Below, piece after piece: positions 16,836-27,799 of a stretch of DNA of 64,000 nt. How positions within the stretch are numbered: position 1 is the stretch's first letter; each line of letters starts with the position of its first letter. Origin of the DNA: Nonlabens marinus S1-08. GTDB lineage: Bacteria > Bacteroidota > Bacteroidia > Flavobacteriales > Flavobacteriaceae. Where the stretch lies: the NCBI RefSeq assembly GCF_000831385.1, contig NZ_AP014548.1, positions 1,541,779 to 1,605,778 of the forward strand, given 5' to 3'. The translations under genes and the position numbers were made by a program. The notes below the pieces were generated by a model. It did not search any database and had not been told where the DNA came from. It saw only the letters and a program-made list of their open reading frames with translations.

Positions 16836-17276
16836 ATGGCTAAAGAAGTATCTAAGGTTGTAAAATTACAAGTTAGAGGTGGCGCAGCAAACCCATCTCC
16901 ACCTGTAGGACCTGCATTAGGTGCAGCTGGTGTAAATATCATGGAGTTCTGTAAGCAGTTTAATGCTAGAACCCAGGATAAAGCTGGTAAAGTGTTACCA
17001 GTTGCAATTACAGTTTTTAAAGACAAGTCTTTTGACTTTGTGATTAAAACTCCTCCAGCAGCAGTACAAATCCTAGAAGCAGTGAAATTAAAAGGTGGTA
17101 GTGGTGAGCCTAACCGTAAGAAAGTTGGAACCATAAGCTGGGATCAAGTAAAATTGATCGCAGAAGACAAAATGCCTGACCTAAATGCTTTTACAGTAGA
17201 GAGCGCCATGAGAATGGTAGCTGGTACTGCAAGATCAATGGGTATTAATGTAAAGGGCGGTAACGCACCTGCTTAA
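16836..17276 (+). CDS. rplK: 50S ribosomal protein uL11
   Basis: A 146-residue uL11, a component of the ribosomal stalk base and GTPase-associated centre. The N-terminal proline-rich domain shows [20 protein letters not shown]. The C-terminal RNA-binding domain ends with [13 protein letters not shown]. The gene starts the L11 operon part, 11 bp before rplA. Confidence 0.98.
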   Translation: MAKEVSKVVKLQVRGGAANPSPPVGPALGAAGVNIMEFCKQFNARTQDKAGKVLPVAITVFKDKSFDFVIKTPPAAVQILEAVKLKGGSGEPNRKKVGTISWDQVKLIAEDKMPDLNAFTVESAMRMVAGTARSMGINVKGGNAPA

Positions 17277-17287
17277 AACTTGTAACA

Positions 17288-17989
17288 ATGGCAAAATTGA
17301 CAAAAAAACAGAAGGATACCAATGCAAAGATCGATAAGTCGAACACTTATACGGTTGCAGAGGCTTCTCAGTTAGTAAAAGAAGTATCGACGGTAAATTT
17401 CGATGCCTCAGTAGACCTAGCGGTTCGTCTTAACGTGGATCCACGTAAAGCAAACCAGATGGTTAGAGGTGTTGTGACACTTCCACACGGTACGGGTAAA
17501 GATGTGAAAGTTCTTGCATTAGTTACTCCAGACAAAGCAGCGGAAGCTGAAGCAGCTGGAGCTGATTATGTAGGACTTGATGAATATCTTGAAAAGATCA
17601 AGAATGGTTGGACTGACGTTGATGTAATCATCACGATGCCAAGTGTGATGGGTAAGTTAGGGCCTTTAGGACGCGTTTTGGGTCCTCGTGGTTTGATGCC
17701 TAACCCTAAGACTGGTACAGTGACTATGGATGTTGCTAAGGCAGTATCTGACGTGAAAGCCGGTAAAATCGACTTTAAAGTTGACAAGACTGGTATCATT
17801 CACGCATCAGTTGGAAAAGCATCTTTCGATGCAGAGAAGATTGCAGGAAATGCAAGAGAATTAATCAACACGTTAGTTAAGTTAAAACCTACAACGTCGA
17901 AAGGTGTATACATCAAGAGTATATATATGTCTAGTACTATGAGTCCTAGCATCCAGATCGATACGAAGCGTTTTGCATCAGACGACTAA
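17288..17989 (+). CDS. rplA: 50S ribosomal protein uL1
   Basis: A 233-residue uL1, the mobile L1 stalk protein that guides the deacylated tRNA. The signature [20 protein letters not shown] lies in the middle domain. In other bacteria uL1 represses the rplKA operon through its leader; no L1-binding mimic was confidently identified here. It is closely followed by rplJ (12 bp). Confidence 0.98.
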   Translation: MAKLTKKQKDTNAKIDKSNTYTVAEASQLVKEVSTVNFDASVDLAVRLNVDPRKANQMVRGVVTLPHGTGKDVKVLALVTPDKAAEAEAAGADYVGLDEYLEKIKNGWTDVDVIITMPSVMGKLGPLGRVLGPRGLMPNPKTGTVTMDVAKAVSDVKAGKIDFKVDKTGIIHASVGKASFDAEKIAGNARELINTLVKLKPTTSKGVYIKSIYMSSTMSPSIQIDTKRFASDD

Positions 17990-18001
17990 AAAATCTAGAT
18001 C

Positions 18002-18517
18002 ATGACAAGAGAAGAAAAAGCAACTGTTATAAAGGATTTGACTGCTACGTTGGGTGATAACACAACTATCTATCTAGCAGATATCTCTGGACTTAACGCA
18101 ACAGATACATCAAACTTACGTAGAGCTTGTTTCAAAGCAAACGTTAGTCTTTCAGTAGTAAAGAACACATTGCTTGCAAAGGCAATGGAAGCTTCTGACA
18201 AAGATTTTGGAGAACTTCCAGAATTGTTGAAAGGCAATACTTCAATTATGTTATCTGAGGTGGCAAATGCGCCAGCTAAGGTAATTCAGAACTTCCGTAA
18301 GAAATCGCAAAAGCCGGTTTTGAAAGGAGCTTATATTGAAGAAGCAATTTATGTAGGGGATGATAAGATCGACGCATTAAGCGACATCAAATCTAAAGAA
18401 GAAATGGTCGGTGAAATCATCGGTCTTCTTCAAAGCCCAGCTAAAAATGTTATTTCTGCACTTAAATCAAGTGGAGGCAAATTGGCTGGAATTCTTAAGA
18501 CCCTTTCTGAAAAGTAG
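18002..18517 (+). CDS. rplJ: 50S ribosomal protein uL10
   Basis: A 171-residue uL10, which anchors bL12 dimers to the stalk base. It begins MTREEKATVIKDLTATLGDN, contains the conserved SVVKNTLLAKAM segment (part of the 23S-binding domain), and ends in the helix to which bL12 binds. Order and spacing relative to rplL (54 bp) are standard. Confidence 0.97.
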   Translation: MTREEKATVIKDLTATLGDNTTIYLADISGLNATDTSNLRRACFKANVSLSVVKNTLLAKAMEASDKDFGELPELLKGNTSIMLSEVANAPAKVIQNFRKKSQKPVLKGAYIEEAIYVGDDKIDALSDIKSKEEMVGEIIGLLQSPAKNVISALKSSGGKLAGILKTLSEK

Positions 18518-18571
18518 GGCAACAAACAAGTACGCAATTAATTATTTATAAATTTTATTAAAACGATAGAA

Positions 18572-18946
18572 ATGGCAGATTTAAAAGATTTCGCAGAACA
18601 GTTAGTAAACCTTACTGTGAAAGAAGTAAACGAATTAGCGACTATACTTAAAGACGAGTATGGAATCGAACCAGCAGCAGCGGCAGTTGCTATGGCTGGA
18701 CCAGCTGCAGGTGGCGGAGAAGCTGCTGAAGAGCAGTCTGAATTTGATGTAATCCTTAAGGCTCCAGGTGGTGCTAAACTAGCGGTAGTTAAGTTAGTTA
18801 AAGAACTTACTGGTGCAGGATTGAAAGAAGCTAAAGAACTTGTAGATAGCGCTCCATCCCCAATCAAGGAAGGTGTGTCTAAAGATGAGGCAGAAGCTCT
18901 TAAAGCTCAGCTAGAAGAAGCTGGTGCTGAGGTTGAGTTGAAGTAA
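18572..18946 (+). CDS. rplL: 50S ribosomal protein bL12 (L7/L12)
   Basis: A 124-residue bL12 stalk protein that recruits translational GTPases. It has an N-terminal dimerisation domain (1-30), an alanine-rich hinge around residues 35-52 ([20 protein letters not shown]), and the conserved C-terminal domain with [21 protein letters not shown] hairpin-containing spacer of ~120 bp separates it from rpoB. Confidence 0.97.
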   Translation: MADLKDFAEQLVNLTVKEVNELATILKDEYGIEPAAAAVAMAGPAAGGGEAAEEQSEFDVILKAPGGAKLAVVKLVKELTGAGLKEAKELVDSAPSPIKEGVSKDEAEALKAQLEEAGAEVELK

Positions 18947-18969
18947 TTCTTCACAGCTAATACATTAAG

Positions 18970-19004
18970 GTTTAGACCTGTGGGCATCGCCCACAGGACT
19001 AGAC
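18970..19004 (+). other. rplL-rpoB intercistronic hairpin
   Basis: The arms GTTTAGACCTGTGGGC and GCCCACAGGACTAGAC pair with two mismatches across an ATC loop. There is no immediate U-tract, although a 7-T run occurs ~40 bp downstream. It resembles, in position, the attenuator/RNase III region between rplL and rpoB of other bacteria. Confidence 0.6.
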
Positions 19005-19067
19005 CATTTTGCGTATAAAGATGAGACGTCGTCGATAACGCTTTTTTTAACTTAATACCGTGCATTG

Positions 19068-22000
19068 ATGCTAGCAACAAACACAGAAAGAATTAATTTT
19101 TCAACGGTAACTTCTAAGGCAGAGTATCCTGATCTGCTGGATATACAAATCAAATCGTTTCAGGATTTCTTTCAATTAGAAACTAAATCAGATAGGAGAG
19201 AAGTAGAGGGTCTATACAACACCTTCATGGAAAACTTCCCTATTACCGATACACGCAACCAGTTTGTATTGGAGTTTCTTGACTATTTCGTAGACCCACC
19301 ACGATACTCTATTCAAGAATGTATTGAACGTGGCCTTACCTATAGCGTGCCACTTAAGTCACGCCTTAAACTTTATTGTACTGACCCAGAACATGAGGAC
19401 TTTGAGACTATCGTTCAAGATGTTTACTTAGGTACAATACCATACATGACCTCTTCAGGTACTTTTGTAATCAATGGTGCTGAACGAGTTGTAGTTTCAC
19501 AACTACATAGATCTCCAGGTGTATTCTTCGGACAATCTTTTCATGCTAATGGAACCAAATTATACTCCGCAAGAGTAATTCCTTTTAAAGGATCTTGGAT
19601 TGAATTTGCAACGGATATCAATAGCGTTATGTACGCTTACATTGACCGTAAGAAAAAATTACCTGTAACTACCCTTTTCCGTGCTATCGGTTTTGAAAGA
19701 GATAAGGATATCCTTGGAATTTTTGACCTTGCAGAAGAAGTGAAGGCAAGTAAGACAGGACTTAAAAAATACTTGGGACGTAAACTTGCTGCTCGTGTTT
19801 TGAAAACATGGCATGAGGATTTCGTTGATGAAGATACTGGCGAAGTTGTTTCTATCGAGCGTAACGAGATCGTATTGGATCGCGATACCATTTTAGAAAA
19901 ACAACACATTGATGAGATTATGGAATCTCAGACTAAAACCATCCTTTTGCACAAGGAGGATAATCAGTCTGCAGATTACGCAATTATTCATAACACACTT
20001 CAAAAGGACCCTACTAACTCTGAAAAAGAAGCAGTAGAACATATTTATAGACAATTACGTAACGCTGAGCCGCCAGATGAAGAAACTGCGCGTGGTATCA
20101 TCGATAAGTTGTTCTTCTCTGATCAGAGATACAACCTTGGTGAGGTAGGTCGTTACCGTATGAATAAAAAATTGAACCTTGATATTGCCATGGATAAGCA
20201 AGTGCTTACTAAGGAAGATATCATAACCATCATCAAGCACTTGATCATGTTGATCAACTCTAAAGCAGAGATTGATGATATTGATCACTTATCTAACCGT
20301 CGTGTACGTACAGTGGGTGAGCAATTAAGTTCTCAATTTGGTGTTGGTCTTGCTCGTATGGCAAGAACCATACGTGAGAGAATGAACGTGAGAGATAACG
20401 AGGTATTTACACCTATTGACTTGATTAATGCAAAGACATTGTCTTCTGTAATTAATTCATTCTTTGGTACCAACCAGTTGTCTCAGTTTATGGATCAAAC
20501 AAATCCACTAGCAGAGATCACTCACAAGCGCCGTCTATCGGCACTTGGACCTGGAGGTCTTTCTCGTGAAAGAGCAGGTTTTGAGGTTCGTGACGTTCAC
20601 TACACACACTACGGACGTTTATGTCCAATTGAAACTCCTGAAGGACCGAATATTGGTTTGATTTCTTCGCTAGCAGTTTTCGCGAAAGTGAACAGCATGG
20701 GATTCATTGAAACTCCTTACCGTAAGGTGAAAGACGGAGTTGTGAATTTGAAAGAAGAGCCGATTTACTTGAGTGCTGAGGAAGAAGAAGGAATGCACAT
20801 TGCACAAGCTAACTTGCCATTAGAGAATGGTAAAATTATGTCTGACAATGTAATTGCACGTATGGAAGGTGACTTCCCAGTAGTAGACCCAAGTGAGGTT
20901 GTTTATGCTGACGTTGCACCTAACCAGATCGCATCCATCTCTGCATCTTTGATTCCATTCTTGGAGCATGATGATGCGAACAGAGCCCTGATGGGATCTA
21001 ACATGATGCGCCAGGCAGTTCCATTGTTGCGTGTTGATGCTCCTATTGTAGGTACTGGTCTTGAAAGACAAGTAGCACAAGATTCAAGAGTATTGATCAA
21101 TGCAGAAGGTGACGGTACTGTTGCTTATGTTGATGCACAGAAAGTGGTGATCGAGTACGATCGCACGGACCGTGAGAAACTGATCAGTTTTGAGCCGGAT
21201 GAGACCAGTTACAACTTGATCAAATTCCGTAAGACGAATCAAGGTACTTCCATCACATTGAAGCCTATCGTGCAAAAAGGTGACCGCGTGAAGAAAGGAC
21301 AAGTTCTTTGTCAAGGTTATGCAACTGAGGCTGGAGAACTAGCATTAGGTCGTAACATGAAAGTGGCATTTATGCCATGGAAAGGTTACAACTTTGAGGA
21401 TGCGATCGTAATTTCTGAAAAAGTTGTTCGTGAGGACATCTTTACATCTATCCATGTTGATGAGTACTCTCTTGAAGTAAGAGATACCAAACTTGGTAAT
21501 GAAGAATTGACGCCAGACATACCTAACGTATCAGAGGAAGCTACGGCTGATCTTGATGAGAATGGTATGATACGCATCGGTGCTGAAGTAGAGCCAGGAG
21601 ATATCCTTATAGGTAAGATTACACCTAAAGGAGAGTCTGACCCAACTCCAGAAGAAAAACTTCTTAGAGCCATTTTCGGTGATAAAGCAGGTGATGTGAA
21701 AGATGCTTCTTTGAAAGCTTCTCCATCGTTACGTGGTGTAGTTATCGATAAGAAATTGTTCTCTCGTGCTGTTAAGGACAAGAAGAAAAGAGCACAAGAC
21801 AAAGAAGATATCGCAAGATTGGAACAAGAATATCAAGCTAAGTTTGATGATCTTAAAACCAGACTTGTCGACAAGCTTTTTGAAATAGTGAGCGGTAAAA
21901 CATCTCAAGGTGTATTCAATGACTTAGGAGAAGAAGTTCTTCCTAAAGGAAAGAAATACACATTGAAAATGTTGAACTCTGTTGACGACTTTACCCACTT

Positions 22001-22877
22001 AGTTTCTGGAACGTGGACTACCACTAAAGAAACTAATGATACGGTTGCTGACTTGCTTCACAATTATAAGATTAAGGAAAATGACCTTCAAGGTTCCTTG
22101 AGACGTGAGAAGTTTACCATCTCAGTAGGTGATGAGCTTCCAGCTGGAATTATCAAACTTGCTAAAGTTTATGTTGCTAAAAAACGTAAACTGAAAGTAG
22201 GAGATAAGATGGCGGGACGTCACGGTAACAAAGGTATCGTTGCGCGTATCGTACGTGCTGAAGATATGCCGTTCCTTGAGGATGGAACACCAGTAGATAT
22301 CGTATTGAATCCACTGGGGGTACCTTCTCGTATGAACATCGGGCAGATTTATGAAACCGTTCTAGGATGGGCAGGTGAGAAACTAGGTAAGAACTTTGCA
22401 ACGCCAATTTTTGATGGTGCAACTCTTGACCAGATCAACGCCTATACTGATGAAGCAGGAATCCCAAGATTCGGTCATACCTATTTGTATGATGGTGGAA
22501 CAGGAGAGCGCTTTGACCAGCCAGCAACTGTAGGTATCATCTACATGTTGAAACTAGGTCACATGGTAGACGACAAGATGCACGCACGTTCAATCGGGCC
22601 ATACTCATTGATTACCCAGCAGCCACTAGGTGGTAAAGCACAATTTGGTGGTCAGCGATTTGGTGAGATGGAGGTTTGGGCACTTGAGGCCTACGGTGCA
22701 TCCAGCACACTTAGAGAGATCTTGACAGTTAAGTCTGATGACGTTGTAGGACGTGCTAAGACTTACGAGTCGATCGTGAAAGGTGAGCCAATGCCAGAGC
22801 CAGGATTACCTGAGTCATTCAATGTATTAATGCACGAATTGAAAGGTCTAGGATTAGACTTGAGACTCGAGGATTAA
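19068..22877 (+). CDS. rpoB: DNA-directed RNA polymerase subunit beta
   Basis: A 1269-residue beta subunit. ATG 19068 gives [14 protein letters not shown]; a TTG one codon upstream is an alternative. Conserved elements include the rifampicin-pocket region ([25 protein letters not shown], given here in two runs as [13 protein letters not shown] and [12 protein letters not shown]), GPNIGLI, the [12 protein letters not shown] catalytic region, and the C-terminal [17 protein letters not shown]. No intein or split is present. One partial palindrome-like core (TTTCGCGAAA near 20678-20687) occurs at the conserved AVFAKVN segment. It is followed by an exact palindrome copy and rpoC. Confidence 0.98.
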   Translation: MLATNTERINFSTVTSKAEYPDLLDIQIKSFQDFFQLETKSDRREVEGLYNTFMENFPITDTRNQFVLEFLDYFVDPPRYSIQECIERGLTYSVPLKSRLKLYCTDPEHEDFETIVQDVYLGTIPYMTSSGTFVINGAERVVVSQLHRSPGVFFGQSFHANGTKLYSARVIPFKGSWIEFATDINSVMYAYIDRKKKLPVTTLFRAIGFERDKDILGIFDLAEEVKASKTGLKKYLGRKLAARVLKTWHEDFVDEDTGEVVSIERNEIVLDRDTILEKQHIDEIMESQTKTILLHKEDNQSADYAIIHNTLQKDPTNSEKEAVEHIYRQLRNAEPPDEETARGIIDKLFFSDQRYNLGEVGRYRMNKKLNLDIAMDKQVLTKEDIITIIKHLIMLINSKAEIDDIDHLSNRRVRTVGEQLSSQFGVGLARMARTIRERMNVRDNEVFTPIDLINAKTLSSVINSFFGTNQLSQFMDQTNPLAEITHKRRLSALGPGGLSRERAGFEVRDVHYTHYGRLCPIETPEGPNIGLISSLAVFAKVNSMGFIETPYRKVKDGVVNLKEEPIYLSAEEEEGMHIAQANLPLENGKIMSDNVIARMEGDFPVVDPSEVVYADVAPNQIASISASLIPFLEHDDANRALMGSNMMRQAVPLLRVDAPIVGTGLERQVAQDSRVLINAEGDGTVAYVDAQKVVIEYDRTDREKLISFEPDETSYNLIKFRKTNQGTSITLKPIVQKGDRVKKGQVLCQGYATEAGELALGRNMKVAFMPWKGYNFEDAIVISEKVVREDIFTSIHVDEYSLEVRDTKLGNEELTPDIPNVSEEATADLDENGMIRIGAEVEPGDILIGKITPKGESDPTPEEKLLRAIFGDKAGDVKDASLKASPSLRGVVIDKKLFSRAVKDKKKRAQDKEDIARLEQEYQAKFDDLKTRLVDKLFEIVSGKTSQGVFNDLGEEVLPKGKKYTLKMLNSVDDFTHLVSGTWTTTKETNDTVADLLHNYKIKENDLQGSLRREKFTISVGDELPAGIIKLAKVYVAKKRKLKVGDKMAGRHGNKGIVARIVRAEDMPFLEDGTPVDIVLNPLGVPSRMNIGQIYETVLGWAGEKLGKNFATPIFDGATLDQINAYTDEAGIPRFGHTYLYDGGTGERFDQPATVGIIYMLKLGHMVDDKMHARSIGPYSLITQQPLGGKAQFGGQRFGEMEVWALEAYGASSTLREILTVKSDDVVGRAKTYESIVKGEPMPEPGLPESFNVLMHELKGLGLDLRLED

Positions 22878-22904
22878 TTTTTCCAGTGAGGACTGTGGAG
22901 AGTC

Positions 22905-22920
22905 CGCTTTCGCGAAAGCG
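22905..22920. repeat. 16-bp palindrome, copy 6 (rpoB-rpoC spacer)
   Basis: Exact copy 27 bp after the rpoB stop and 49 bp before the rpoC start. Confidence 0.95.
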
Positions 22921-22969
22921 TAACAACCTACAATCCTCACTACTTCTAACTTAAAATAGTACCATAAAT

Positions 22970-25900
22970 ATGGCTAGATATAACGACAACCCAGCACAGA
23001 AGAAGTTTTCAAAAATTTCCATCGGTTTGGCTTCTCCAGAATCTATTTTGGCAGAATCCAGAGGTGAGGTTTTGAAACCTGAAACAATCAATTACCGTAC
23101 GCACAAGCCAGAGAGAGATGGTCTCTTTTGTGAGCGCATCTTTGGTCCGGTAAAAGATTATGAGTGTGCCTGTGGTAAATACAAACGCATCCGTTACAAA
23201 GGGATTGTTTGTGATCGATGTGGTGTAGAGGTAACTGAAAAGAAGGTAAGACGTGACCGTATAGGGCACATCAACCTTGTAGTTCCTGTTGCACACATCT
23301 GGTATTTCCGTAGCTTACCTAACAAGATTGGGTACCTACTAGGATTGCCATCAAAGAAACTGGACATGATCATTTACTACGAGAGATACGTAGTGATCCA
23401 ACCAGGTATTGCTAAAAATGAAGATGGTGAGGAGTTAAATAGACTTGACTTCCTTACTGAAGAGGAGTACTTAAACATTCTTGATACTATTCCACAAGAG
23501 AATATGTATCTAGAAGATTCTGACCCTAATAAGTTTATCGCTAAGATGGGTGCAGAGTGTCTGATCGACCTTTTACAGCGTATAGATCTTGAAACTTTGT
23601 CTTATGACTTACGTCACAAAGCAAATAACGAGACTTCTAAGCAACGTAAAATGGAGGCGTTGAAACGACTTCAAGTAGTTCAAGCACTTAAGGAATCTAA
23701 CGAGAATCGTGAGAACAACCCAGAGTGGATGATCATGAAAGTCGTACCAGTTATTCCACCAGAATTGCGTCCATTAGTACCACTTGATGGTGGTCGTTTT
23801 GCAACATCTGACTTAAATGACTTGTACCGTCGCGTTATCATACGTAACAACCGTTTGAAGCGATTGATGGAAATCAAAGCTCCAGAGGTAATCTTGCGTA
23901 ATGAGAAGCGAATGCTTCAAGAGGCTGTGGATTCTTTACTTGACAACACGAGAAAATCAAGTGCTGTCAAAACAGATTCTAACAGACCGTTGAAATCACT
24001 TTCTGACTCCTTAAAAGGTAAGCAGGGACGTTTCCGTCAAAACTTACTTGGTAAGCGTGTAGATTATTCGGCTCGTTCGGTAATCGTCGTTGGACCAGAA
24101 TTGAAATTGTACGAGTGTGGATTGCCTAAAGACATGGCTGCGGAATTGTATAAGCCTTTCGTTATTAGAAAGCTTATCGAGCGCGGTATTGTGAAGACGG
24201 TTAAATCTGCAAAGAAAATTATAGATAAGAAGGAACCTGTAGTATGGGACATTCTGGAGAACGTTCTTAAAGGACACCCAGTAATGTTGAACCGCGCTCC
24301 TACGTTGCACAGACTAGGTATTCAGGCGTTCCAACCTAAATTGATTGAAGGTAAAGCAATCCAGTTGCACCCATTAGTATGTACTGCATTTAATGCGGAT
24401 TTTGATGGGGATCAAATGGCAGTTCACCTTCCATTAGGACCAGAAGCAATTCTAGAATGTCAGCTGTTGATGTTGGCTTCTCACAATATTTTGAATCCTG
24501 CAAACGGTAGCCCAATCGCTGTACCATCACAGGATATGGTATTGGGTCTGTACTACATGACCAAATTGAGAAGATCAGAAGGTGACCACATCGTTAAAGG
24601 TGAAGATTTAACTTTCTACGGTCCTGAAGAGTTGGTAATCGCGTTTAATGAAAAGCGTGTTGATATTAATGCTCCAGTAAAATGTAGAATCAACCTTCTT
24701 CAAGAAGATGGGTCTTACAAAACAGAGATCATTGAGACTACCGCTGGACGTGTCATCTTTAATGAGAAGGTGCCGGATGAAGCAGGTTATATCAATGAAG
24801 TATTGACTAAGAAAGCACTTCGTGATATTATCGGTGATATTCTTAAGGTAACTGATGTTCCTAGAACAGCGGCTTTCCTTGATGAGATTAAAGATCTAGG
24901 TTATGGATTTGCATTCCGTGGTGGATTATCATTCTCTCTTGGAGATATTATGATTCCACAAGAGAAGCAATCAATGATTGACGCTGCTAACAAGAAAGTA
25001 GATACCATCCGTGGTAACTATGGTATGGGTCTTATTACTCAGAATGAGCGATACAATCAGGTAATTGATGTATGGACTGCTACGAATGCACAGCTTACGG
25101 AGCTTTCCATGAAAAACATTAGAGAGGATCAGCAAGGATTCAACTCGGTGTACATGATGCTTGACTCTGGAGCTCGTGGATCTAAAGAACAGATTCGTCA
25201 GCTTACAGGAATGCGTGGATTGATGGCTAAGCCTAAAAAATCCAACTCCGGTGGTGGTGAGATTATTGAAAACCCGATTCTTTCCAACTTTAAGGAAGGT
25301 CTATCGATTTTGGAATACTTTATCTCTACTCACGGTGCACGTAAAGGACTTGCAGATACGGCCTTGAAAACGGCAGATGCTGGTTACCTGACAAGACGTC
25401 TTCATGATGTTGCACAAGATGTTATCGTTAACACGGTAGATTGTGAAACTCTAAGAGGTATCGATGTAAGTGCATTGAAGAAGAATGAAGAAGTAATGGA
25501 AAAATTAGGTGCACGTGTCGTAGGACGTACGGCACTTAATGATGTGATTGACCCTGCATCACAAGATGTTCTTGTTGCAGCAGGTGATCTTATCACAAAC
25601 AAAATTGCTGATGCTATTGATGAGTCTGGATTAGAATCAGTAGAAGTTCGATCTCCATTAACTTGTGAGGCAGAGAAAGGTGTGTGTGCAAAATGTTACG
25701 GTCGTAACCTAGCTACCAATAGAATGGTAATGAGAGGTGAGGCTGTAGGTGTTATTGCTGCACAATCTATTGGTGAACCAGGAACACAGTTGACGCTTCG
25801 TACATTCCACGTGGGTGGTGTTGCAGGTAACGTTTCTGAAGAAAATACGATTATAGCTAAAAATGATGGTATCCTGGAAATTGAGGACATCAAAACGGTT

Positions 25901-27277
25901 AAAGGAGAATCCAGTGATGGTAATGCTGTAGAGGTAGTCATATCTCGAACTGCAGAATCTAAATTGATGCATCATAAAACTGGAATTCTACTAAACTCTA
26001 ACAATATTCCTTACGGTGCTGAGCTTTACGCTAAAGTAGGTTCTGCAGTGAAGAAAGGTGATTTGATTGCGAAGTGGGATGCATTTAACGGTGTTATTAT
26101 CTCTGAATTTGCTGGTAAGATCAAGTTTGAAAACATCATTCAAGGAACAACTTTCCAAGTAGAAACAGATGAGCAAACTGGATACGAAGAGAAAGTAATT
26201 TCTGATTCAAGAGATAAGAAATTGATCCCTACGCTACACATTGTAGATAGTAAAGGAGAAACTCAAATCAGTTACAACTTACCAGTAGGTGCACACCTTA
26301 TGGTGAATGATGACGAGAAGATCAAGGTAGGTAAGGTACTAGTTAAGATCCCACGTAAATCTGCTAAGGCAGGTGATATCACAGGAGGTCTTCCACGTGT
26401 TACTGAACTGTTTGAAGCTCGTAATCCTTCCAACCCAGCGGTTGTTAGTGAGATTGATGGTGTTGTATCCTTCGGTAAAATCAAACGTGGTAATCGTGAG
26501 ATCGTAGTGACTTCTAAAACTGATGAAGTGAAGAAGTACCTAGTGAAATTGTCCAATCAAATATTGGTACAAGAGAACGATTACGTTCGTGCAGGTATGC
26601 CGTTGTCTGATGGTTCTATTACTCCTAAAGATATTCTTGCAATCAAAGGACCAAGTGCTGTACAGCAGTATCTTGTGAATGAGGTGCAAGAAGTATACAG
26701 ACTTCAAGGGGTGAAGATCAATGATAAGCACTTTGAAGTAGTTGTTCGTCAGATGTTGCGTAAAGTGAAAATTGTAGATCCAGGTGATGGTATCTTCCTA
26801 GAGAACCAATTGGTTCATAAAGAAGACTTCATCCTTGAAAACGATAAGCTTTACGGAATGAAGGTCGTGGAGACTGCAGGAGATTCTGCAACCTTGAAAG
26901 AAGGACAAATCATATCTCCACGCCAGTTGAGAGATGAGAACTCCTTATTGAAACGTGAGGATAAAGTTTTAGTTGAAGCTAGAGATGTAGAGCCTGCAAC
27001 AGCAGAGCCTGTACTTCAAGGTATCACTAGAGCTTCCCTACAGACTAAATCATTTATTAGTGCTGCTTCCTTCCAGGAAACTACTAAAGTATTGAACGAG
27101 GCTGCGGTAAGCGGTAAGGTAGATACTCTAGAAGGATTGAAAGAGAATGTAATTGTTGGACATAGAATTCCAGCAGGTACAGGAATGCGAAACTATGATG
27201 ACATCATCGTAGGATCTAAGGAGGAGTTTGAAAAACTACTTCAACGCAAGGAAGAGCCACAAGTGAACTATAACTAA
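22970..27277 (+). CDS. rpoC: DNA-directed RNA polymerase subunit beta'
   Basis: A 1435-residue beta' subunit. The N-terminal zinc-binding element reads [13 protein letters not shown] followed by CDRCGVEV (residues ~66-88). The catalytic Mg-binding motif NADFDGDQM is at residues 475-483. A second cysteine cluster, [15 protein letters not shown], lies in the C-terminal half, and [17 protein letters not shown] marks the switch/bridge region. The stop TAA (27275-27277) shares its last A with the ATG of the DUF3467 gene, so the two are translationally coupled. The CDS contains no palindrome copy. Confidence 0.98.
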   Translation: MARYNDNPAQKKFSKISIGLASPESILAESRGEVLKPETINYRTHKPERDGLFCERIFGPVKDYECACGKYKRIRYKGIVCDRCGVEVTEKKVRRDRIGHINLVVPVAHIWYFRSLPNKIGYLLGLPSKKLDMIIYYERYVVIQPGIAKNEDGEELNRLDFLTEEEYLNILDTIPQENMYLEDSDPNKFIAKMGAECLIDLLQRIDLETLSYDLRHKANNETSKQRKMEALKRLQVVQALKESNENRENNPEWMIMKVVPVIPPELRPLVPLDGGRFATSDLNDLYRRVIIRNNRLKRLMEIKAPEVILRNEKRMLQEAVDSLLDNTRKSSAVKTDSNRPLKSLSDSLKGKQGRFRQNLLGKRVDYSARSVIVVGPELKLYECGLPKDMAAELYKPFVIRKLIERGIVKTVKSAKKIIDKKEPVVWDILENVLKGHPVMLNRAPTLHRLGIQAFQPKLIEGKAIQLHPLVCTAFNADFDGDQMAVHLPLGPEAILECQLLMLASHNILNPANGSPIAVPSQDMVLGLYYMTKLRRSEGDHIVKGEDLTFYGPEELVIAFNEKRVDINAPVKCRINLLQEDGSYKTEIIETTAGRVIFNEKVPDEAGYINEVLTKKALRDIIGDILKVTDVPRTAAFLDEIKDLGYGFAFRGGLSFSLGDIMIPQEKQSMIDAANKKVDTIRGNYGMGLITQNERYNQVIDVWTATNAQLTELSMKNIREDQQGFNSVYMMLDSGARGSKEQIRQLTGMRGLMAKPKKSNSGGGEIIENPILSNFKEGLSILEYFISTHGARKGLADTALKTADAGYLTRRLHDVAQDVIVNTVDCETLRGIDVSALKKNEEVMEKLGARVVGRTALNDVIDPASQDVLVAAGDLITNKIADAIDESGLESVEVRSPLTCEAEKGVCAKCYGRNLATNRMVMRGEAVGVIAAQSIGEPGTQLTLRTFHVGGVAGNVSEENTIIAKNDGILEIEDIKTVKGESSDGNAVEVVISRTAESKLMHHKTGILLNSNNIPYGAELYAKVGSAVKKGDLIAKWDAFNGVIISEFAGKIKFENIIQGTTFQVETDEQTGYEEKVISDSRDKKLIPTLHIVDSKGETQISYNLPVGAHLMVNDDEKIKVGKVLVKIPRKSAKAGDITGGLPRVTELFEARNPSNPAVVSEIDGVVSFGKIKRGNREIVVTSKTDEVKKYLVKLSNQILVQENDYVRAGMPLSDGSITPKDILAIKGPSAVQQYLVNEVQEVYRLQGVKINDKHFEVVVRQMLRKVKIVDPGDGIFLENQLVHKEDFILENDKLYGMKVVETAGDSATLKEGQIISPRQLRDENSLLKREDKVLVEARDVEPATAEPVLQGITRASLQTKSFISAASFQETTKVLNEAAVSGKVDTLEGLKENVIVGHRIPAGTGMRNYDDIIVGSKEEFEKLLQRKEEPQVNYN

Positions 27278-27582
27278 TGTCAAATAATCAAGATCACAAA
27301 ATCAACATAGAAGTTGATCCAGAAGTTGCAGAAGGTCAGTACAGTAATCTGGCAATCATCAACCATTCGGTTTCAGAATTTGTTGTTGATTTTGTGAATA
27401 TTATGCCGGGAAACCCTAAGTCAAAGGTAAAGTCACGGATTATTTTAACTCCTCAACATGCCAAAAGATTGGCACAAGCACTTGCAGATAATGTGAGAAA
27501 GTTTGAAGCCTCTCATGGTGAGATTAAGGATTATGATAAACCTCCTATACCCTTAAATTTTGGTCCTACTGGACAAGCCTAA
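27277..27582 (+). CDS. DUF3467 family protein
   Basis: A 101-residue soluble protein of the DUF3467 family (INIEVDPEVAEGQYSNLAII, then HSVSEFVVDFVNIMPG and HAKRLAQALADNVRKFE). The family is found next to RNA polymerase genes in many Bacteroidota; its biochemical function is unknown. The ATG overlaps the rpoC stop codon by one base, so its synthesis is tied to that of beta'. It is followed immediately by a strong intrinsic terminator, marking it as the last gene of the rpoBC transcription unit. A role in polymerase assembly or regulation is inferred from position only. Confidence 0.85.
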   Translation: MSNNQDHKINIEVDPEVAEGQYSNLAIINHSVSEFVVDFVNIMPGNPKSKVKSRIILTPQHAKRLAQALADNVRKFEASHGEIKDYDKPPIPLNFGPTGQA

Positions 27583-27585
27583 GTA

Positions 27586-27614
27586 AAAGCCCGATAGAAA
27601 TATCGGGCTTTTTT
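27586..27614 (+). terminator. intrinsic terminator of the rpoBC operon
   Basis: An 11-bp stem AAAGCCCGATA/TATCGGGCTTT with a GAAA tetraloop and a T-run to 27614, right after the DUF3467 stop. Confidence 0.93.
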
Positions 27615-27799
27615 ATGTTAATTATTTTAGGTTTTTAGCTGAGAACTGAATCGATAGGTTCAATTTCTGTAGATAAATCGGCCTTTAACGTCATTGGTCG
27701 ATAATTATTATTCTAATTGTCTATTTTTTCTTAAAATAGTTCGAGTAAACTCTACCTTAGCCTACTGATCCAATGCATCATTGGCTAAATCTAGGTTTT

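Noticed and set aside
20675-20690. TTTCGCGAAAG inside rpoB as a palindrome copy
   Set aside because: Only the central 11 bp match, and they encode the naturally conserved AVFAKVN segment, so it may be coincidence.
21386-21802. Open frame of 138 codons on the minus strand inside rpoB
   Set aside because: Antisense to rpoB with serine-rich composition typical of a shadow frame.
19068-27277. Inteins or split rpoB/rpoC
   Set aside because: Both proteins read through without insertions at conserved motifs.
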